From a bacterium (GTDB taxonomy: Bacteria; Hydrothermota; UBA3073; JACQXS01), in the NCBI GenBank assembly GCA_030605695.1, contig JAUWHX010000074.1:1-34063 (forward strand): 34,063 nucleotides of DNA, read 5' to 3'. Positions 1-7,478 of the stretch are shown piece by piece. Made by a program: the position numbers and the translations under genes. Every line of letters starts with the position of its first letter. Position 1 is the first letter of the stretch. Under the pieces are notes generated by a model that was given only the letters and a program-made list of their open reading frames with translations, ran no database searches and was not told where the DNA came from.

Positions 1-105
1 GGTGGATTTAAGTGCCCTACCGCCTTATTTATTGGAGCATCCTGGTACTTCTAATATTAATTTCCATCAATTTCATCTAATCTGACATCCCGACTAATTT
101 TTCCC

Positions 106-133
106 TTGACAAAATCAATTTAGAGAGTATATA
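106..133 (+). promoter_or_regulatory. sigma70-type promoter for the T9SS protein gene
   Basis: A perfect -35 box TTGACA lies at 106-111, followed 16 bases later by TATATA (128-133); TATATC at 130-135 with an 18-base spacer is an alternative. A strong Shine-Dalgarno AGGAGGT (149-155) follows, 4 bases before the ATG at 160. Only the sequence match supports this. Confidence 0.6.
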
Positions 134-159
134 TCATACAAACATTATAGGAGGTAAAA

Positions 160-1698
160 ATGAAGAAATTTTGTTTTATAATAGTTTTGTTTCTTTTTTC
201 ATTCAGGGTTTATGGTATAAATTTTCTCTGTCCCCCTGCAGTTACAATAACAACTGCAGATGTACTTGACATATGGACTTCGTTTGGCGGAGGAGACAGT
301 ATTGCAAAGTCAACGATGTATTATGATATAAATGATGATGGACAGTTAGACCCCAATGACTCCTGGATTATGAAATTCAAGTTAATTGACGGTGGATTTG
401 ATGATGAGGATGAAATTGTTAATGCTTTACATCATTTGATTAGGGACCCCATCACATTTTCAGGAAAATTCATTCTTTATGCTGAAGATAACGGAGGTTC
501 AGACACTGTTTCAGTAACTGTCAATCCAGTTTCTTCTTCACATTCAGTATCTGGCAAAGTAACTAACCCAGCTAATCAACCGCATATTCTTGTCACCACA
601 ATAAAAATAATAGATGCAACTACTCTAGAGTATGAGTATGGATATGGAGACTTCACAGATACCAATGGAGACTACTCAATTTCTATTCCAGAGGAATATG
701 CTGACCAATACTGGAATATTATAGCTATTGATATTGCAGATGTATGCCCATTTTATTCAAGTAATGATATCTTCAACGACAGTATTTATGTTTCAGGAGC
801 TGTTACAAAAAATCTTGCAATGTGTCTTGCACCCACTGGCACAATAACTGAATTAACTGGTGAGTTGAGAGATGATTTAGGCAATTTAATTAAAGAGCCG
901 GCTCAGGTTAAGGGAATTGGTCTTCCTATAGATGGCTGTACTCGTGCAAGACCAGGAAATACTGATAGCACTGGAACATATAAAGCTTCTATGAAAAAAG
1001 TCACTTCCGGGGCTTTCTATCTCTATATGATAGATGCAGGTATTGCAGAACAGTTTTATCCTGAGTTTATGAACCCAGTTCGCCAACAGCAAATGGGCAT
1101 GCCTTTTTCTCCTAATACCATTACTCTAAATCTTAAAGCTTATCGCACAACAAATACCATTTCCGGATATGTTTGTAAAAGTGAGGTTCCTTATGATGGT
1201 TGTCAATTAGACTGCGGTGGGATAGACTATGGAGGCACTTACACAAAGACTTTTTCTGATGGATGTTATGAGATGCCTGTCTCTGACAGTGCTTCATCGT
1301 ATACTATAACAATTGCACGAAAAAGTATTCCAGAAGGATATGAAGTCACTCCGGATGAGCAAACTGCTGCACCAGGAGATACGGGCATTAATTTTAATTT
1401 GATTAAAGTAGGAATAAAAGAATCATCTAAACCACAACTAGACATAACACTTTCGGTTCATCCTAATCCTTTTATGAGTAAAGTTGTTTTTGAGCTTTCC
1501 GAATCAGGAAAGGTCGGAAATTTGGTGCTTTACGATATTGCAGGGAACCGTGTAACTGAAGTTAAACCTGAAACCCAGGATAGATTAACTCGTTTTATAT
1601 TATCATCTGGAAACAAAAAACTTCCTACTGGAATATACTTTTATTCTTTGAGAGCAGGTGATAAAGTCTTAAAAGGAAAAGTAATAAAATTACGGTAG
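160..1698 (+). CDS. Secreted protein with C-terminal T9SS sorting domain and carboxypeptidase-regulatory-like repeats
   Basis: This 512-residue protein begins with a signal peptide (about residues 1-19: MKK, then a hydrophobic run ending VYG). An EF-hand/dockerin-like loop follows at residues 56-67 (D-I-N-D-D-G-Q-L-D-P-N-D), which probably binds calcium. Three segments starting near SGKV (about 130), TGEL (about 225) and SGYV (about 332) have the look of carboxypeptidase-regulatory-like beta-sandwich domains (G-x-Y-x-I/F-x-V ends). The last 80 residues carry the type A type IX sorting signature: VHPNPF, then LYDIAGNRV, then LPTGIYFYSLRAGDKVLKGKVIKL. Established knowledge of this C-terminal domain predicts export across the outer membrane and surface attachment or release. 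Substrate and partner are unknown. It has its own promoter and strong ribosome binding site, and its stop overlaps the stop of the convergent glycosyltransferase by 9 bases, so no terminator fits between them. Confidence 0.85.
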   Translation: MKKFCFIIVLFLFSFRVYGINFLCPPAVTITTADVLDIWTSFGGGDSIAKSTMYYDINDDGQLDPNDSWIMKFKLIDGGFDDEDEIVNALHHLIRDPITFSGKFILYAEDNGGSDTVSVTVNPVSSSHSVSGKVTNPANQPHILVTTIKIIDATTLEYEYGYGDFTDTNGDYSISIPEEYADQYWNIIAIDIADVCPFYSSNDIFNDSIYVSGAVTKNLAMCLAPTGTITELTGELRDDLGNLIKEPAQVKGIGLPIDGCTRARPGNTDSTGTYKASMKKVTSGAFYLYMIDAGIAEQFYPEFMNPVRQQQMGMPFSPNTITLNLKAYRTTNTISGYVCKSEVPYDGCQLDCGGIDYGGTYTKTFSDGCYEMPVSDSASSYTITIARKSIPEGYEVTPDEQTAAPGDTGINFNLIKVGIKESSKPQLDITLSVHPNPFMSKVVFELSESGKVGNLVLYDIAGNRVTEVKPETQDRLTRFILSSGNKKLPTGIYFYSLRAGDKVLKGKVIKLR

Positions 1699-2793
1699 AT
1701 TCTTCTCTACAATACTCTGAATTACGCTTAAAGTTTTTTGTGCCGCATCATCCCAACTAAACTTACTTGCCCATTCAATCGCATTTCGTGAAAGAGTGTC
1801 CCTTAAAGAGTCGTTTCGTAAAATCTGGATGATTCTATGTGATAAGTCTTCCACATTCCCATGCTTTACTAAAAACCCTGTCTCGCCGTCAACAACTGAA
1901 TCCCTTAAGCCGGGAGAATCGCTTGCTACTACAGGAGTTCCACAGGCATTTGCCTCGATACTCGTAATTCCCCATCCTTCTTTGGGTGAAGGATTGACAA
2001 GAACAGAAGCACTTTGCAGGAATTCTATCTTTTTTCCTTCGGCTATAAAACCTGTAAAATCAACACATCTTTCTATCTTTAGTTTTTTTGATAAACTGAT
2101 TAAGTATGGCAAATAGTCACCTGTCCCGGCAACAATAAGTCTTGCATCCGGTATCCGCTCAATTATCTCTTTCATAGCATATAAAAGGATGTCCAATCTT
2201 TTATACTTCTTGATTCTTCCTATATGTATAATCAGGGGCTTATCCAATTTCTTGTCAGATGCTGGAATAAACTCAGGAGATATTGCAGGAGGAATTACAT
2301 AAATATTATCCTCAGGGATTCCTTTCAAATCTTGTTTTGTGCTTTCTGATATAACAGAAAAGACTTCTTTTTTGTAGACTTTGGGGACTAATGCCTCAGT
2401 TAAATAGACATAGGAAGCAAAAAGAGGATTTGTTTCCCGATAAATTATTGGTCCAAAGAAGTGATACCCAATAGCCAGAATTGGAGTCTTCACATATAAA
2501 GGTGTGAAAAATGGTATCTTATTAATGTTGTCAACAACAATATCATAATTATCTCTTAAAAGTCCTCGCAACACAAAAGGCACATAGAAATTAAAGTTGT
2601 ATCTCTTGCCCCGTCTTATGACTTTCATTCCATCCACATATTCTTTCTCTTTAGCACCTTCAAATGAGCTACAGAAAAGCGTTACCTCGTTTCCCCAGTT
2701 AGCAATTCTACCAAATATCTCGTGAATATGGATTTCTGCTCCACCGGATAATGGATTTTTCCTGTCCTGCCAGTTTATAAGAAGAATTTTCAT
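1690..2793 (-). CDS. Glycosyltransferase family 4 (GT-B fold)
   Basis: The gene encodes a retaining GT4 transferase of about 367 residues. The N-terminus MKILLINWQDRKNPLSGGAE is the typical GT4 start with the glycine-rich nucleotide-sugar loop. The C-terminal half has HIGRIKKYKRLD, followed by the E-x7-E donor-binding motif in PSPKEGWGITSIEANACGTP. The ATG at 2793 is preferred because the protein then starts directly with the first beta strand; the frame stays open to a TTG at 2832 and would add 13 residues unlike the family. It lies 40 bases downstream of the split glyS frames and may be co-transcribed with them, although its function (transfer of a hexose from a nucleotide donor to a glycan or lipid) is unrelated. 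The acceptor cannot be predicted. Confidence 0.85.
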   Translation of the reverse strand: MKILLINWQDRKNPLSGGAEIHIHEIFGRIANWGNEVTLFCSSFEGAKEKEYVDGMKVIRRGKRYNFNFYVPFVLRGLLRDNYDIVVDNINKIPFFTPLYVKTPILAIGYHFFGPIIYRETNPLFASYVYLTEALVPKVYKKEVFSVISESTKQDLKGIPEDNIYVIPPAISPEFIPASDKKLDKPLIIHIGRIKKYKRLDILLYAMKEIIERIPDARLIVAGTGDYLPYLISLSKKLKIERCVDFTGFIAEGKKIEFLQSASVLVNPSPKEGWGITSIEANACGTPVVASDSPGLRDSVVDGETGFLVKHGNVEDLSHRIIQILRNDSLRDTLSRNAIEWASKFSWDDAAQKTLSVIQSIVEKNLP

Positions 2794-2833
2794 TTTCTTG
2801 ACGAGTATTCTTGGGTTTTTTTGACTCAACAAG

Positions 2834-3352
2834 TTATTCTACAATCTTTGAGAAGTCAGCTATTCTCTGAAAAGACGAGTAAAGTTCATTAAGTAAAGCA
2901 AGTCGATTCTCACGCACATCAGTCTCTTTTGCCATCACTAAAACCTTATCAAAGAAATTATTTATTAAAGGAGCTAACTCAAGCAACCAATCCAAAGCAC
3001 TCTCATAGTCTCTTTTCTCCAGATAATTCTCAAACTTGTCTTGCCCCTTCATTAAAGCGTCATAGAGCTCTTTTTCTTCAGGTTCTTTTAAGACTTGAGA
3101 CTTGAGACTTAAGACTTGAGACTTGTTTAATATATTTCTCACTCTCTTGGCTAATCTGATAAGTGTGATAAAATCTTCTTTATCTTTTAGCTTATTCAAT
3201 GCGTTTATTCTTGCAAGCAAATCAACTATATCATCATTTGGAACCTCAAGCACTGCATCTATTATATCATACCTGACACCCTTCTCCTCTAAATACCTTC
3301 TAAATCTCTGGATAAGAAACTCAAGTATCTTCTTTTCTTTATTATTCTGCAT
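2834..3352 (-). CDS. glyS: Glycyl-tRNA synthetase beta subunit, C-terminal part (anticodon-binding), separate frame
   Basis: These 172 residues match the C-terminal end of the bacterial GlyS beta subunit: EFLIQRFRRYLEEKGVRYDIIDAVL is the usual end of the helical region, followed by the DALR-like anticodon-binding helices with the PLINNFFDKVLVMAKE motif. The frame is the same as that of the upstream part (3356-4906) and is separated from it only by TAA plus one AAA codon. GGAAAAG stands 9 bases before the ATG and could serve as an internal ribosome binding site. The two parts plus the junction codons make about 690 codons, the usual full-length GlyS. An array of five 7-bp repeats (3091-3125) adds about a dozen residues near residue 80, in a region expected to be a loop. 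Whether two chains, a read-through product or a pseudogene results cannot be told. Confidence 0.8.
   Translation of the reverse strand: MQNNKEKKILEFLIQRFRRYLEEKGVRYDIIDAVLEVPNDDIVDLLARINALNKLKDKEDFITLIRLAKRVRNILNKSQVLSLKSQVLKEPEEKELYDALMKGQDKFENYLEKRDYESALDWLLELAPLINNFFDKVLVMAKETDVRENRLALLNELYSSFQRIADFSKIVE
3091..3125. repeat. Heptanucleotide tandem repeat (AGACTTG)5 inside glyS
   Basis: Five units in register: AGACTTG, AGACTTG, AGACTTA, AGACTTG, AGACTTG. On the coding strand it reads CAAGTCT repeats and encodes an S-Q-V-L-S-L-K-S-Q-V-L stretch absent from ordinary GlyS proteins. Confidence 0.9.
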
Positions 3353-3355
3353 TTT

Positions 3356-4906
3356 TTAAATCTTTTCCAAAAACTGCTGTCTTCTATACATTGAAACGCT
3401 TTCCTTTATTAACTTTTTTAGTGGAATGTATATGTGATTTTTTATAATAATTGATGTAAGCTCATTCCCAACTCTCCTTACTCCAAGAGGGTCTTTGCTG
3501 CCCGTAGGTGTTTTGCCAAGTATGAAAGCTCCCGCGATAGTATCAATCCTATCTGCAATTGCTAATGCTACTCCTTCAGGAGAAGTCTCAATATCTGGAA
3601 TCCCTACCCTTTCTTTCATTGCAATTACAACCTTTGAGTCTAAACCTTGCTTCTCAGCCAATATACTTCCATATAAGCCCTCAAGCTTTGTAAATTCTTT
3701 CCCATCCTTTATCATATTTGTCAACAAATCCACTTTAGATAGCTGTGCAGCTTTTTCTAATACACTTAAATCTGCATTTGGAATATATCCTTGGGCTATG
3801 TATTTAGAGAGTTCTATCAATCGTTGCGTCTTATCATATAATGTTCCAAGTCCTTCTTGCCACACAACTTCTTTGAGTTCAGGCAGTCTTTTTTTGAGTG
3901 GAATTTTCATATCTTCTTTGTAGTAAAACTCTGCATCCGCAAGTCTGGCACGGAGAACTCTCTCATGCCCTTCTCTTATTTTGTCAATATCTCCATCTTT
4001 CGTATTTGCAACTACTATAAAATAAGGAGCTAACTTCCCAGTTTCTCTTGCAAGAGCAAAATATCGCTGATGAGTTTCCATCGCTGCAATAATTACTTCT
4101 TTGGGGAGCTTAAGATATTTCTTGTCAAATTTACCCAGGATAGCTCTGGGAGATTCAACAAGATTTGTAACTTCATCAAGGAGGTTTCCATATTCTGGAG
4201 TTAGGTCTTTTCCTTTGATTAGCTTTCGGATGTTTTCCATTATCAAATTTAATCTCTTGTCAGCGTTTGCAACTATACCGCTTTCTCCAAGAACTTCTTC
4301 ATAAGAATTTGCTGACTTTATGGTAATAGGCAAAGTAAATCGTAAGCCCTGACTTTTATTTCCAGACTTTACTCCTGCAATTTCAAACGGAATTACAGTT
4401 TTATCCAAGAGTGCTACTATCCACCGAATTGGACGTGCAAATCGGAATCCTGATGACTCCCACCGCATAGACTTGGGAAACTCAATTTGTGAGATTATAT
4501 CCTGCAAAGCCGACTCAAGAATCTCTGAAGTCTCTTTTCCCTTTTGGAGCTTCTGGTAATATATCACTTCCTGCTTTCCCTTCTTCTTCACTTTAAGCTC
4601 TGAAGGAAGCACTTTATGAGCTTTTGCAAATCCAATCCCAGCTTTGGTTAGATTGCCATTCTTATCAAATGCAACTTCTTTTGGAGGTCCTGTGATTTCA
4701 ATGGATTTATCTTCTTGTTGTATAGCCACATTTTTAATTAAAACAGCAATTCTTCTGGGAGTATAGAATATATTAGGTTTGTCGTGGGAAATTCCTTCTT
4801 TTGAGAGCAATTCGCAGATTTTATTGGCTAATTGAGTGGATGTGCCTTGAAGCCAGCCGGCGGGTATTTCCTCTGTCCCAATCTCCAAAAGAAAGTCTCT
4901 ACTCAT
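3356..4906 (-). CDS. glyS: Glycyl-tRNA synthetase beta subunit, N-terminal and HD-domain part
   Basis: The 516 residues start with MSRDFLLEIGTEEIPAGWL, the hallmark N-terminus of GlyS beta (F-L-x-E-I-G-T-E-E-I-P). Later family blocks are TPRRIAV, RFxRPIRWI, AMETHQRYF, FYYKED, LSKVDLLTNM, ADRIDTIAG and PTGSKDPLGVRR. The beta subunit works with the alpha subunit (GlyQ) to charge tRNA-Gly. No glyQ lies in the window, although it is often adjacent. The frame ends with FLEKI followed by TAA, about 170 codons short of a normal GlyS, and the missing end is found immediately downstream in the same frame. No Shine-Dalgarno is visible before the ATG; a long hairpin repeat lies just upstream (4927-5054). 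Confidence 0.9.
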   Translation of the reverse strand: MSRDFLLEIGTEEIPAGWLQGTSTQLANKICELLSKEGISHDKPNIFYTPRRIAVLIKNVAIQQEDKSIEITGPPKEVAFDKNGNLTKAGIGFAKAHKVLPSELKVKKKGKQEVIYYQKLQKGKETSEILESALQDIISQIEFPKSMRWESSGFRFARPIRWIVALLDKTVIPFEIAGVKSGNKSQGLRFTLPITIKSANSYEEVLGESGIVANADKRLNLIMENIRKLIKGKDLTPEYGNLLDEVTNLVESPRAILGKFDKKYLKLPKEVIIAAMETHQRYFALARETGKLAPYFIVVANTKDGDIDKIREGHERVLRARLADAEFYYKEDMKIPLKKRLPELKEVVWQEGLGTLYDKTQRLIELSKYIAQGYIPNADLSVLEKAAQLSKVDLLTNMIKDGKEFTKLEGLYGSILAEKQGLDSKVVIAMKERVGIPDIETSPEGVALAIADRIDTIAGAFILGKTPTGSKDPLGVRRVGNELTSIIIKNHIYIPLKKLIKESVSMYRRQQFLEKI

Positions 4907-4926
4907 ATTGTGTAATCTGCAAAAAC

Positions 4927-5054
4927 TATCACGAAGACACGTTCACAGAATCCTGCGGAAAAGAGCGAAAACACGAAAAACTTTATAATTAAGTTAGAAG
5001 ATTTCATGTTTCTCCATACGGATCCTGTGGACAATATTTCGTGCTTTCGTGATA
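4927..5054. repeat. Long imperfect inverted repeat (CACGAAA family) between lemA and glyS
   Basis: The left arm starts TATCACGAAGACACG (4927-4941) and the right arm ends CGTGCTTTCGTGATA (5040-5054). The inner parts also pair: TTCACAGAATCCTGCGG on the left against CGGATCCTGTGGA on the right. The arms are about 50 bases and the loop about 25. The right arm shares 22 identical bases (5032-5053) with 6482-6503 (inverted) and 12634-12655. It lies between two same-strand genes and would form a strong RNA hairpin. Confidence 0.8.
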
Positions 5055-5079
5055 AATCTTTAGTTCGTGATAAAGTTCC

Positions 5080-5643
5080 TCAGAACTCAACCTTCGGCAC
5101 TGCCTTCTCTGCTTCTGGTACCTCAAAGTAAGTTGCCTCTTCGCGATTGAATATCCCAGCATAAATGTTGCCAGGAAATCGCTTTATGGACATATTATAC
5201 TGCTTCACCATCTCGTTATACCTCATCCGCTCAACTGCAATCCGATTCTCCGTGCCAGCCAACTCATCCATTAGCCGATTAAAGCTCTCATTTGCCTTCA
5301 AGACAGGATATCGCTCCACTATCATCAATAACCGACCTAATGCGGCTCCCATTCCTTGATGTGCCTTAATCTTATCGGGAATTGTTGTGGCTCCTGCAAG
5401 TTTCGCTCTCGCATCCGCAATATGCTCAAACACCTCTTTCTCGTGCTTCATATATCCCTTCGCAGTGTTCACTAAATTTGGGATAAGGTCTGTCCGTCGC
5501 TTCAACTGGTTCTCCACCTGCGCCCATTGAGAATTGATTCCCTCCCATTGCGACACAAACCGATTGTAATGAGAGACGACATTCCCTATAAAAATCAGGA
5601 CGATTAATACTATAACTCCTCCGATAATAAGACCCTTTTTCAT
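5080..5643 (-). CDS. LemA family membrane protein
   Basis: This protein of about 187 residues has an N-terminal transmembrane helix (about residues 3-22, GLIIGGVIVLIVLIFIGNVV). The LemA coiled helical bundle follows: YNRFVSQWEGINSQWAQVENQLKRR, then the family signature DLIPNLVNTAKGY, ALGRLLMIVERYPVLKANESF and the end-motif YNMSIKRFPGNIYAG. The start at 5643 is chosen over the upstream ATG at 5673 because an exact AGGAGGT lies 8 bases before it and the transmembrane helix then begins at once. LemA proteins are inner-membrane proteins of unclear biochemical role. It follows the outer-membrane protein gene on the same strand with a short gap. Its leader shares a 17-bp sequence (5657-5673) with the leader of that gene (6396-6412). 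Confidence 0.9.
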   Translation of the reverse strand: MKKGLIIGGVIVLIVLIFIGNVVSHYNRFVSQWEGINSQWAQVENQLKRRTDLIPNLVNTAKGYMKHEKEVFEHIADARAKLAGATTIPDKIKAHQGMGAALGRLLMIVERYPVLKANESFNRLMDELAGTENRIAVERMRYNEMVKQYNMSIKRFPGNIYAGIFNREEATYFEVPEAEKAVPKVEF

Positions 5644-5710
5644 AACTCTCACCTCCTTTATTGGCTCAACCATTCCTTAAATCCTAAACAAGTTCAGAAA
5701 CTTAAATTCT

Positions 5711-6365
5711 TTATTCCCATCTCCAAGCAAAAGTGAGGCTTCCTCCTCCACCTCCATCCCCCACAGTAGTAAGATACCCTTCTACGCGGCAGAAAAGAGT
5801 CTCAAGTATTTGAGGCTCAAAATAAGCACCAAGAAATCCGGAAAACCACCCTGTTGCGAAATACGTCCCATAATGTACTTTGCTATGTTTGCCTTCCATA
5901 CCACAGGAGAAAAGACCTGCACGCTCCAAAGAATAAAGAATAAAGAATATCATATCTCTGAAAACCTGCATATACATACCAGTCTTTTGGTCCGATGCCA
6001 AGCCATACAGCGGGAAAAATGTATGCACCAGGGACATAATACTTGCTTGTTGAAATCAGCACATCTTTCCCTATTCCGAAGTGAATAAACCTTATCCGTG
6101 TGTTCCATCCTATATATCCTCGCAGACCTTTTGCCTCCTCGTAATCTCTTACTTCATCTTCTATGCGTAATAGTGCATAAAAGCTTCCAATGGGTGATAT
6201 ATCCTGTACATATCTCACTCCCATATAGGAACACTCCACAGGAAGAGAGCTAAAAAATTCCTCTTCATACTTCCCATAAGCACCAAAAACTCCGAGCTCG
6301 CTTGCATAAAGTTGAAAATTAAGTCCCGAGAAGAAAATAACTATGGTAATGAAAAAACACTTCAT
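5711..6365 (-). pseudogene. Outer-membrane or secreted protein gene, frameshifted at a 7-bp repeat (possibly phase-variable)
   Basis: The 5' frame (6365 down to 5883) starts with a signal peptide (MKCFFITIVIFFSGLNFQLYAS) and continues as alternating aromatic/polar strands (YIGWNTRIRFIHFGIGKDV, AYIFPAVWLGIG). It then closes soon after RYDILYSL. The rest of the protein continues in another frame down to 5711 (ERAGLFSCGMEGKHSKV, then strands such as HYGTYFATGWFSGFLGAYFE, ending SLTFAWRWE). The break coincides with three perfect tandem copies of TATTCTT on the coding strand (5928-5948). Removing one copy joins the frames exactly and gives about 215 residues with a beta-barrel-like C-terminus. I do not recognise the family. 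A ribosome binding site (AAGGAG) and a promoter (6420-6447) are present, so the gene is expressible up to the shift. Confidence 0.7.
5928..5948. repeat. Perfect heptanucleotide repeat (AAAGAAT)3 at the frameshift site
   Basis: Three identical 7-bp units at 5928-5934, 5935-5941 and 5942-5948. Since 7 is not a multiple of 3, each gain or loss of a unit changes the frame; two or five units would restore the full protein. Confidence 0.9.
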
Positions 6366-6379
6366 TTCTCGTCTCCTTT

Positions 6380-6395
6380 TCCGTTAGCTAACGGA
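6380..6395. repeat. 16-bp perfect palindrome TCCGTTAGCTAACGGA
   Basis: A perfect palindrome in the leader of the outer-membrane protein gene, between its promoter and ribosome binding site. Related copies lie at 7493-7508 (one mismatch) and 31293-31308 (degenerate), with a half-site near 7306-7317. It could be an operator or a dispersed repeat. Confidence 0.6.
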
Positions 6396-6419
6396 TTTAT
6401 TGGCTCAACCATCTTCTCA

Positions 6420-6447
6420 CTAATATATCCAACTTTACCTTTGTCAA
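6420..6447 (-). promoter_or_regulatory. sigma70-type promoter for the outer-membrane protein (and probably lemA)
   Basis: On the minus strand TTGACA (6447-6442) is followed after 16 bases by TATTAG (6425-6420). The implied leader carries the 17-bp sequence shared with lemA and the 16-bp palindrome. Confidence 0.5.
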
Positions 6448-6481
6448 CCTTTTTTCAATCATTAGGATAAACTACTTTTTC

Positions 6482-6572
6482 ATCACGAAAGCACGAAATA
6501 TTGGAAACACAGAATGTTATAACCAAAAGAAATAAGTTTTTTCGTGATTTCGTCCTTTCGTGTTTCCGTGAT
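6482..6572. repeat. Inverted repeat of the CACGAAA family
   Basis: The left arm ATCACGAAAGCACGAAA (6482-6498) pairs with TTTCGTGTTTCCGTGAT (6556-6572) with two mismatches. The left arm and its continuation (6482-6503) are identical over 22 bases to the inverted sequences at 5032-5053 and 12634-12655. Confidence 0.8.
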
Positions 6573-6608
6573 AAATTTTTGAATTAGACACACCGCTAAT
6601 CTCTATCT

Positions 6609-6785
6609 TTATGGCGAGACGGTAGCTCTAACCGAGTTGCCAAGCGGTCCCACACGCATTTTCTTATCAAACCATTGCCCCCGATACGCCACCTCCACTG
6701 GCTCATTTGCCCCCACATCGTGTATATAAGGACTATTAATATCGTCAGCGACCCGGATCCACTTGCCCTCTTCAATTGCTATCCA
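6609..6785 (-). pseudogene. Gene fragment: C-terminal remnant of an unrecognised protein
   Basis: An open stretch of 58 codons, closed upstream by a stop and lacking ATG, GTG or TTG at its head, encodes a well-formed protein sequence: EEGKWIRVADDINSPYIHDV, then EPVEVAYRGQWFDKKMRVG, ending with PLGNSVRATVSP. The amino-acid composition and clearly higher GC than the flanks suggest genuine coding origin, probably the last beta-rich domain of a larger protein. I do not recognise the family. It is flanked by a hairpin repeat on one side and low-information sequence on the other. Confidence 0.4.
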
Positions 6786-7104
6786 TTACTTTTCAATTGC
6801 CATTCGTAACTTATTAACGGAACTATGTTGGTTATTAACAAAACTATGGTGAACGGAGAGAAAGTTAGCGGAAAGACAATCCTGTTAAAATAACCTTCTG
6901 TCAGAATTAACTGCCTGAAAGTTCGTTCATTCGTTTCTCGTGGAGTCTGCGACAAGAAAATCATCTAACTTTATACTTGACAGTTTTAAAGTTTGTAGTA
7001 GGTTATAACTCGTTATCTTCTAATGTTCTTGGTCAGGAAGTTAGGTGTAAGTAGATTTTGGACAAGACGATTAAGTTTTGGAAAACAAGAGATAGCTTAA
7101 TATT
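6786..7104. other. Stretch without a convincing gene upstream of tRNA-Ser
   Basis: I see no supported gene here. A 61-codon open frame on the minus strand (6964-6779) has no ribosome binding site and no family resemblance. A TTGACA (6977-6982) with TTATAA at 7003-7008 has a 20-base spacer, so it is only a weak candidate for the tRNA promoter. Phrases such as TTATTAACGGAACTATG and TTATTAACAAAACTATG recur within 6810-6850, suggesting decayed repeat DNA. Confidence 0.4.
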
Positions 7105-7193
7105 GGAGAGGTGTCCGAGAGGCTTAAGGAGCACGACTGGAAATCGTGTGCTCGTTGAAAGACGGGACGCGGGTTCGAATCCCGCCCTCTCCG
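7105..7193 (+). tRNA. tRNA-Ser (anticodon GGA)
   Basis: The 89-nt cloverleaf has acceptor GGAGAGG pairing with CCTCTCC, discriminator G at 7193, anticodon stem CACGA/TCGTG with loop CTGGAAA (anticodon GGA, reads UCC/UCU), the long variable arm typical of class II tRNAs, and T stem GCGGG/CCCGC with loop TTCGAAT. No CCA is encoded (TATC follows), so the 3' end must be added by a CCA-adding enzyme. Confidence 0.95.
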
Positions 7194-7228
7194 TATCTTT
7201 GAAAATATAAACGTCCTTTGAAAAGATT

Positions 7229-7333
7229 ATCACGAAATCACGGAATTTGGAAAATACGAAAAACAACTGGTTTTTTAATTCTAAAAGGTTTCAGATTTTC
7301 GTTTTGTCAACTAACGGATTCGTGTTTTCATGA
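7229..7333. repeat. Inverted repeat of the CACGAAA family downstream of tRNA-Ser
   Basis: The left arm ATCACGAAATCACGGAAT pairs imperfectly with ATTCGTGTTTTCATGA; inner parts AATACGAAAA and TTTTCGTTTT also pair. The right side contains a half copy of the TAACGGA palindrome. The rest of 7194-7539 holds the operon promoter and its leader, and no gene. Confidence 0.7.
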
Positions 7334-7360
7334 CTGAAGTGCTTTTGATGTATTTTTTTC

Positions 7361-7388
7361 TTGACAAATAAATATTTCGCGATAGAGT
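7361..7388 (+). promoter_or_regulatory. Probable promoter of the polysaccharide operon
   Basis: TTGACA (7361-7366) is followed after 16 bases by TAGAGT (7383-7388), a moderate -10. It is the best candidate upstream of the first gene (7540) and would give a leader of about 145 nt. Confidence 0.45.
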
Positions 7389-7478
7389 CTTCTGAAAGGG
7401 AGGATTTATAGAAATCTTTTAAGGTATGTAAGTTAAGGAAAATGATTACTTATGTGCCTTATGAGATTTTAATTTATT

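Noticed and set aside
3353-3361. Programmed frameshift or selenocysteine/pyrrolysine recoding in glyS
   Set aside because: The two parts are in the same frame, so no frameshift is needed, and the stop is TAA, which is not used for those amino acids.
5810-6088. A 92-codon plus-strand frame opposite the outer-membrane protein gene
   Set aside because: It is a shadow of the minus-strand gene, which has a signal peptide, promoter and ribosome binding site.
6779-6964. A 61-codon open frame on the minus strand with a hydrophobic middle
   Set aside because: No ribosome binding site and no recognisable family; the sequence consists of recurring short phrases and looks like non-coding repeat DNA.
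7033-7266. A 77-codon minus-strand frame
   Set aside because: It lies across tRNA-Ser; the readable peptide (TERAGFEPASRLSTSTRF) is a familiar artefact of translating tRNA genes in the antisense direction.
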